DNA of 64,000 nucleotides from Microbacterium sp. CH12i (GTDB lineage: Bacteria; Actinomycetota; Actinomycetes; Actinomycetales; Microbacteriaceae): contig NZ_JHET01000003.1 in NCBI RefSeq assembly GCF_000685355.1, positions 186,001-250,000 on the forward strand. Reading direction: 5' to 3'. The notes beneath the pieces were generated by a model that saw only the letters and a list, made by a program, of their open reading frames with translations, was not told the DNA's origin and ran no database searches. The translations under genes were made by a program, and so were the position numbers. Below are positions 60,031 to 64,000 of the stretch, one piece after another. Within the stretch, counting starts at the first letter, position 1; each line of letters opens with the position of its first letter.

Positions 60031-60113
60031 GTTCAGTATGGCAAACGATTGTTCATCTTGACTAGTGGTCTCGCATTGTTCACAATGGTGGTCAGTGTTC
60101 AGTAAAACGAACG
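60031..60113 (+). promoter_or_regulatory. azlCD promoter with candidate operators
   Basis: TTGACT at 60059 and CACAAT at 60082, spaced 17 bases, fit a promoter reading toward azlC. The perfect palindrome CATTGT-TC-ACAATG (60075-60088) overlaps the -10. Two further sites, CGTTCAGTATGGCAAACG (60031-60048) and GTTCAGTAAAACGAAC (60098-60113), share CGTT/GTTC..GAAC ends. These are the likely binding sites of the divergent XRE-cupin regulator. Confidence 0.5.
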
Positions 60114-60124
60114 AGGAGCGGGAA

Positions 60125-60838
60125 GTGACCGAACGACGCGAGGTGTTGCGCGAAGCCGTCGGCGTCGCCGTGGCCACGAGCGCCTATGGCATCTCGTTCG
60201 GCGCGCTCGCCGTGGCATCCGGTCTCGACGTCTGGCAGACCTGCGTGCTGAGCCTGCTGATGTTCACCGGCGGGTCACAGTTCGCATTCATTGGAGTGCT
60301 CGGTGCGGGAGGGGTTGCCGCACTCCCGTCGGCGATCGCGTCGGCGGTGCTACTCGGGGTGCGCAACGTTGCTTACGGAATGCGGATGTCGCCGATCATC
60401 GGCAGCGGGTTCTGGCGGCGTACGGCCGCAGCGCACGTGACGATCGACGAGTCGACCGCGGTGGCGATCTCGCAGCCTTCGCGTCCGCTCGGGCAACTCG
60501 GATTCTGGGTGACCGGCGTTGGCGTCTTCATCGGTTGGAACATCACGACGCTCGTGGGCGCACTGCTCGGTGATGTGCTCGGCGCTCCCAAAGACTGGGG
60601 TTTGGATGCCGCGGCCGCCGCCGCATTCCTCGCGCTCCTGTGGCCACGGCTGAAGCAGCGTCAGGCGATCGCCGTGGGTGTCGCGGCGGCTGTCATCGCG
60701 GCATCCCTCACGCCGTTCCTCATGCCGGGGCTTCCGGTGCTTGTGGCTGCCGTCGTCGCAATCGTGGTCGGTTGGTTCAACTGGCTCGGGCGCGACGATG
60801 CGCGCGGCGCGGCGGCTTCGAAGGAGGCGATCGCGTGA
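60125..60838 (+). CDS. azlC: branched-chain amino acid exporter subunit AzlC
   Basis: The 237-residue membrane protein has the AzlC features VAVATSAYGISFGALAVASGL, LLMFTGGSQFAFIGVLGAGG and VRNVAYGMRMSPIIG, and about seven helices. With AzlD it forms a two-component exporter of branched-chain amino acids. The GTG at 60125 follows GAGGAGCGGGAA. It overlaps azlD by four bases. Confidence 0.92.
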   Translation: MTERREVLREAVGVAVATSAYGISFGALAVASGLDVWQTCVLSLLMFTGGSQFAFIGVLGAGGVAALPSAIASAVLLGVRNVAYGMRMSPIIGSGFWRRTAAAHVTIDESTAVAISQPSRPLGQLGFWVTGVGVFIGWNITTLVGALLGDVLGAPKDWGLDAAAAAAFLALLWPRLKQRQAIAVGVAAAVIAASLTPFLMPGLPVLVAAVVAIVVGWFNWLGRDDARGAAASKEAIA

Positions 60839-61149
60839 GTGTCTGGAGCGCGGTGCTCCTTGCCGCCTGCCTCTGCGTGGCGCTGAAGGCGTTCGGATAC
60901 CTCATCCCCGCGCACCTCCTTGAAGCGCCTCGCCCTGCCCGCATCTCCGATCTGCTGACGGTGGCGCTACTGGCTGCGCTCGTCGCCGTCCAAACCGTGG
61001 GGAGCGGACAGTCAGTGGTGGTGGATGCCAGGATCCCCGCGGTGCTCGTAGCAGCGGGCCTGCTGTACCTCCGGCAGTCGTTCCTCGTCGTTGTGATCGC
61101 CGCGGCTGTGGTCGCAGCATTTCTCCGGCTCGTCGGCTGGGCCGTCTGA
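60835..61149 (+). CDS. azlD: branched-chain amino acid exporter subunit AzlD
   Basis: The 104-residue protein has four hydrophobic helices and starts VSVWSAVLLAACLCVALKAF, with GYLIPAHLLEAPRPARISDLLTVALLAALV, typical of AzlD. The GTG overlaps the azlC stop, and AAGGAGG lies eight bases upstream. It is the small partner of the AzlCD exporter. Confidence 0.93.
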   Translation: MSVWSAVLLAACLCVALKAFGYLIPAHLLEAPRPARISDLLTVALLAALVAVQTVGSGQSVVVDARIPAVLVAAGLLYLRQSFLVVVIAAAVVAAFLRLVGWAV

Positions 61150-61206
61150 GTCGTTGGGCTCATAGCCGAAACCGGGTTCCAGTTCGGGGCGGCGTAAGCT
61201 CTCAGC

Positions 61207-61716
61207 GTGCCCAATTGGATGTCTCGTGTTCTCTCTTGGATCGCGGCTGCCCTCGTCGGCGTCGTTTACGGCGCGGCGGGCACCATCGCGCACAGCCTCA
61301 TGTGGGGCGTGATTCCGGTCGGACTGATCATCGGCGGCATCGCCTGTGGAGCTTTGCTTGTCGCCGTTCGCACGCTGACGCACGATCGTGGCGCGGCGCT
61401 CGCCACCGCAATCGGGATGCTCGGGACGCTGTTGATCATCTCTGGCCCTGGCCCGGGTGGTTCAGTCATCGTGCCGAACACTCCGGTTGGCCAGATCTGG
61501 ATCTACCTCGTCGCCGGACTCGCACTGGTCGTAATCGCCTGGCCATCGCTGCCGCAGCGTAGGTTGCCCGTCGCGACCGAGGCTGTCGCTGAGCCCGAGG
61601 CGGCCCCGCTCATCACCTCTGTTCCGATGGAGGCGGTTGTAATGGTGGCCGTTCCGATTGCACCTGTTCCGTCCGAAACGCCTCGTCGCGGAGAGAGTAG
61701 CGGCCCCACGTCGTAG
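61207..61716 (+). CDS. DUF6113-like membrane protein
   Basis: The 169-residue protein has four membrane helices in the first 120 residues and an Ala/Pro/Glu-rich tail. GTIAHSLMWGVIPVGLIIG and GGSVIVPNTPVGQIWIYL resemble DUF6113 proteins encoded beside fdxA in Microbacteriaceae. The GTG lies six bases after TAAGCT (leaderless type). The function is unknown. Confidence 0.65.
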   Translation: MPNWMSRVLSWIAAALVGVVYGAAGTIAHSLMWGVIPVGLIIGGIACGALLVAVRTLTHDRGAALATAIGMLGTLLIISGPGPGGSVIVPNTPVGQIWIYLVAGLALVVIAWPSLPQRRLPVATEAVAEPEAAPLITSVPMEAVVMVAVPIAPVPSETPRRGESSGPTS

Positions 61717-61725
61717 ACTGGGGGA

Positions 61726-62046
61726 GTGACGTACGTGATCGCTCTTCCGTGCGTCGATGTCAAGGATCGTGCTTGCATCGACGAGTGCCCCGTTGACTGC
61801 ATCTACGAGGGCGAGCGTTCGCTGTATATCCACCCCGATGAATGCGTAGACTGCGGAGCTTGTGAGCCCGTCTGCCCCGTCGAAGCGATCTACTACGAAG
61901 ACGATCTGCCCGAAGAATGGGCCGACTACTACAAGGCGAACGTCGAGTTCTTCGTCGAGGTTGGCTCTCCTGGTGGCGCGGCGAAGGTGGGCGTGATCAA
62001 GTACGACCACCCGATCATCGCGGCTCTTCCCCCGCAGGGAGAGTAA
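61726..62046 (+). CDS. fdxA: ferredoxin (7Fe type, FdxA)
   Basis: The 106-residue protein has the cluster motifs CIDECPVDCIYEG and CVDCGACEPVCPVEAIYYED, and a C-terminal region with WADYYKANVEFFVEVG, the usual FdxA build of Actinobacteria. It carries electrons between redox enzymes. The GTG lies six bases after TAGACT, a leaderless arrangement. dapC follows after five bases. Confidence 0.95.
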   Translation: MTYVIALPCVDVKDRACIDECPVDCIYEGERSLYIHPDECVDCGACEPVCPVEAIYYEDDLPEEWADYYKANVEFFVEVGSPGGAAKVGVIKYDHPIIAALPPQGE

Positions 62047-62051
62047 GTCCT

Positions 62052-63164
62052 GTGGGCGTCCGCGACCTCGCCGACTACCCCTGGGATGCGGTGGTCCCCT
62101 ACCGCGAGCGTGCGGCGCAGCATCCGCAGGGTCTCGTTGATCTTTCGGTCGGCTCGCCCGTCGACCCGACGCCGGAGATCATTCGTCGAGCACTGGCCGA
62201 GGCTACGGATGCGCACGCCTACCCTCAGACGGTCGGCACTCCTGCGCTGCGTGAGGCGATCGTCGACTGGTACGCACGTCGACGCGGGGTCACCGATCTG
62301 ACAGTCGACAACGTCCTGCCCACTATCGGCTCCAAAGAGCTCGTCGCACTTCTGCCGACGCTGCTCGGACTGGGCGAGGGCGACATCGTTGTTCTTCCGC
62401 GCGTCGCGTATCCGACGTATGAGGTGGGCGCGCGGGTCGCCGGCGCGACTCCTGTCGCCGAAGATGATCCCGCCGCGTGGCCGGAGGGCACCAAGCTCAT
62501 CTGGATCAACACGCCGGGCAACCCGGACGGTCGCACCTGGACCGTCGACGAACTTGCCGTGGCAGTGCGCCGAGCGCGTGAACTCGGTGCGGTGCTTGCG
62601 AGCGACGAATGCTACGCCGAACTGGGCTGGGACGGTCGCTGGTCCGAGGAGCGCATCCCCTCAGTTCTCGATCCTCGGGTGACCGATGGCAGCCGCAAGG
62701 GGTTGCTCAGCGTGTACTCGCTCAGTAAGCAGTCGAACCTCGCCGGCTACCGCGCGGCCTTTGTCGCTGGCTGCGCAAGTGTCGTCGGCGATCTCCTCAC
62801 CGCCCGCAAGCACCTCGGCCTGATGCCGCCCGAACCGGTGCAGCATGCGATGACGGTCGCTCTCGGCGATGATGCGCATGTCGCCGCGCAGAAAGAGCTC
62901 TATCGTGCTCGGCGCGACGTGCTGCGGCCCGCGCTGGAAGCGGCCGGATTCCGCATCGATGGCTCAGAGGCGGGACTCTATCTGTGGTCAACCGAGGGTA
63001 AAGATGCCTGGGAATCGATGGGTCGCCTTGCCGATCTCGGCATCCTCGCTGGCCCCGGACCGTTCTACGGGACGGATGCTGGTCAGCATGTGCGATTGGC
63101 GCTCACAGCGCCGCTAGACCGTGTCTCCGAGGCGGCACTGCGTCTACGCGGCGCAGCTCTGTAG
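62052..63164 (+). CDS. dapC: succinyldiaminopimelate transaminase DapC
   Basis: DapC is a fold-type I aminotransferase acting in lysine and diaminopimelate synthesis. The 370-residue protein has VDLSVGSPVDPTPEIIRRAL, HAYPQTVGTPALREAIVDWY, the PLP-binding SLSKQSNLAGYRAAF with its lysine, and GPGPFYGTDAGQHVRLALT. A GTG start follows AGGGAGAGTAAG. It lies next to fdxA, as often seen in Actinobacteria. Confidence 0.92.
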   Translation: MGVRDLADYPWDAVVPYRERAAQHPQGLVDLSVGSPVDPTPEIIRRALAEATDAHAYPQTVGTPALREAIVDWYARRRGVTDLTVDNVLPTIGSKELVALLPTLLGLGEGDIVVLPRVAYPTYEVGARVAGATPVAEDDPAAWPEGTKLIWINTPGNPDGRTWTVDELAVAVRRARELGAVLASDECYAELGWDGRWSEERIPSVLDPRVTDGSRKGLLSVYSLSKQSNLAGYRAAFVAGCASVVGDLLTARKHLGLMPPEPVQHAMTVALGDDAHVAAQKELYRARRDVLRPALEAAGFRIDGSEAGLYLWSTEGKDAWESMGRLADLGILAGPGPFYGTDAGQHVRLALTAPLDRVSEAALRLRGAAL

Positions 63165-63332
63165 GTTCTCACGGTGCTCCTCGAGCATCTCTTGGTGGAT
63201 GTCACAGTAGGCCAAAGTGACGACTAGGCTGTAAGGGCGATTCGGTCGAGATCCGGCCAGGCGCTCCGCGCCATACATCGCCCTCGACGAATCAGACCGA
63301 CCAGGTCGAGTACGACGTACAAGGAGGACCGC

Positions 63333-64000
63333 GTGAGTGCAGCGGGAGATCAGCAGGCGAAAGCGACTCTTACGATCGGTGGAACCACAGCAGAATTCCC
63401 CGTGCTTCGTGGCACAGCTGGTACGAACAGCATCGATTTCTCGACGCTGACGAAGCAGACCGGCTACACCGGACTCGACTACGGCTTCGTGAATACGGCA
63501 TCCACCAAGTCGGCGATCACCTTCATCGACGGTGACCAGGGAATCCTGCGCTACCGCGGTTACCCGATCGAACAGATCGCGAACAACTGCAACTACCTTG
63601 AGGTCGCCTGGCTCCTCATCTACGGTGAGCTGCCTTCGGCGACTGAGCTGGCGGACTTCGATGATCGCATTCGTCGTCACACACTGTTGCACGAAGACCT
63701 CAAGCACTTCTTCTCGGCACTGCCGCACACCGCGCATCCCATGTCGGTGCTCTCGTCGGCCGTCGCTGCCCTCTCGACTTACTACGAGGGACAGACCGAC
63801 CCGAACAACCCCGAGCACGTTGAGCTCAACATGGTGCGGATGCTCGCGAAGCTCCCCGTCATCGCTGCATACGCACACAAGAAGAGCGTCGGTCAGGCGT
63901 TCCTCTACCCAGATAACTCCCTGAGCTTCGTCGATAACTTCCTCAAGCTCAACTTTGGTGTGCACTCGGAGCCTTACGAGGTCAACCCGGTCATGTCCAA
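63333..64000 (+). CDS. gltA: citrate synthase, N-terminal part (runs off the window)
   Basis: GltA forms citrate from oxaloacetate and acetyl-CoA. The first 222 codons are in the window. The start is VSAAGDQQAKATLTIGG at a GTG with AAGGAGG in front. Family motifs include FIDGDQGILRYRGYPIEQIA, CNYLEVAWLLIYGELP and FFSALPHTAHPMSVLSSAVAALS. The active-site parts lie beyond the window. It is the long type II form of Actinobacteria. Confidence 0.95.
   Translation, partial: MSAAGDQQAKATLTIGGTTAEFPVLRGTAGTNSIDFSTLTKQTGYTGLDYGFVNTASTKSAITFIDGDQGILRYRGYPIEQIANNCNYLEVAWLLIYGELPSATELADFDDRIRRHTLLHEDLKHFFSALPHTAHPMSVLSSAVAALSTYYEGQTDPNNPEHVELNMVRMLAKLPVIAAYAHKKSVGQAFLYPDNSLSFVDNFLKLNFGVHSEPYEVNPVMS

Overview
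The window is chromosomal DNA of a high-GC actinobacterium, most likely a Microbacterium-like member of the Microbacteriaceae. The protein families, the many GTG starts and the frequent leaderless genes (a TANNNT -10 hexamer six bases before the start codon) all point there. Essentially all of it is housekeeping DNA; I see no prophage, integron, insertion sequence, CRISPR array, rRNA or tRNA gene.

Layout. 0-7 kb: start of greA, a DUF4307 membrane protein, an SDR oxidoreductase overlapping luxS, a hemolysin III family protein, an isoprenyl (undecaprenyl) diphosphate synthase, PhoH, a winged-helix/DUF559 nuclease-like protein and an ASCH protein. 7-16.5 kb: a translationally coupled xseA-xseB-DUF4245-carbonic anhydrase-fumC operon, ispH, an IclR regulator, fructose-bisphosphate aldolase and glpX. 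16.5-23 kb: rmuC, ankyrin protein, exonuclease, methyltransferase, ychF, an SDR gene behind a palindromic operator, and a TPR protein. 23.6-25.8 kb is a small gene graveyard: remnants of an antibiotic-biosynthesis monooxygenase, a VOC protein, a YoeB toxin and an unrecognised gene surround an arginase-family gene. 26-39 kb: an ECF sigma/anti-sigma pair with a secreted lipoprotein, arfB, an ABC-F ATPase, a LysR-like DNA-binding protein, efflux transporters and a glycosyltransferase. 38-45 kb: the NAD de novo operon nrtR-nadA-nadB-nadC-nifS. 45-50 kb: a tandem glycine riboswitch and gcvTHP. 50-55 kb: an oligopeptide ABC importer. 55-64 kb: a second DUF559 protein, a CPBP protease-like protein, typA, a divergent XRE-cupin regulator with azlCD, and ferredoxin, dapC and the start of citrate synthase.

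Two window-wide patterns stand out. First, at least eight hairpin-forming elements of about 58-98 bp fall into several sequence families (three families have two members each). They share one design: two near-perfect arms of 16-25 bases around a variable centre. One pair shows compensatory base-pair change. One is inserted in frame inside nadB, one supplies the 3' end of a CPBP gene, and elements sit directly against both DUF559 genes. I propose a palindrome family linked to, and possibly handled by, Vsr-like DUF559 nucleases. The simpler alternative is that they are intrinsic terminators.

Second, about ten otherwise intact genes, including gcvP and nifS, carry one single-base indel each (the glycosyltransferase has two). 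That many in conserved genes suggests sequence error rather than biology. For those genes I give one entry that spans both reading frames and mark the position of the break.
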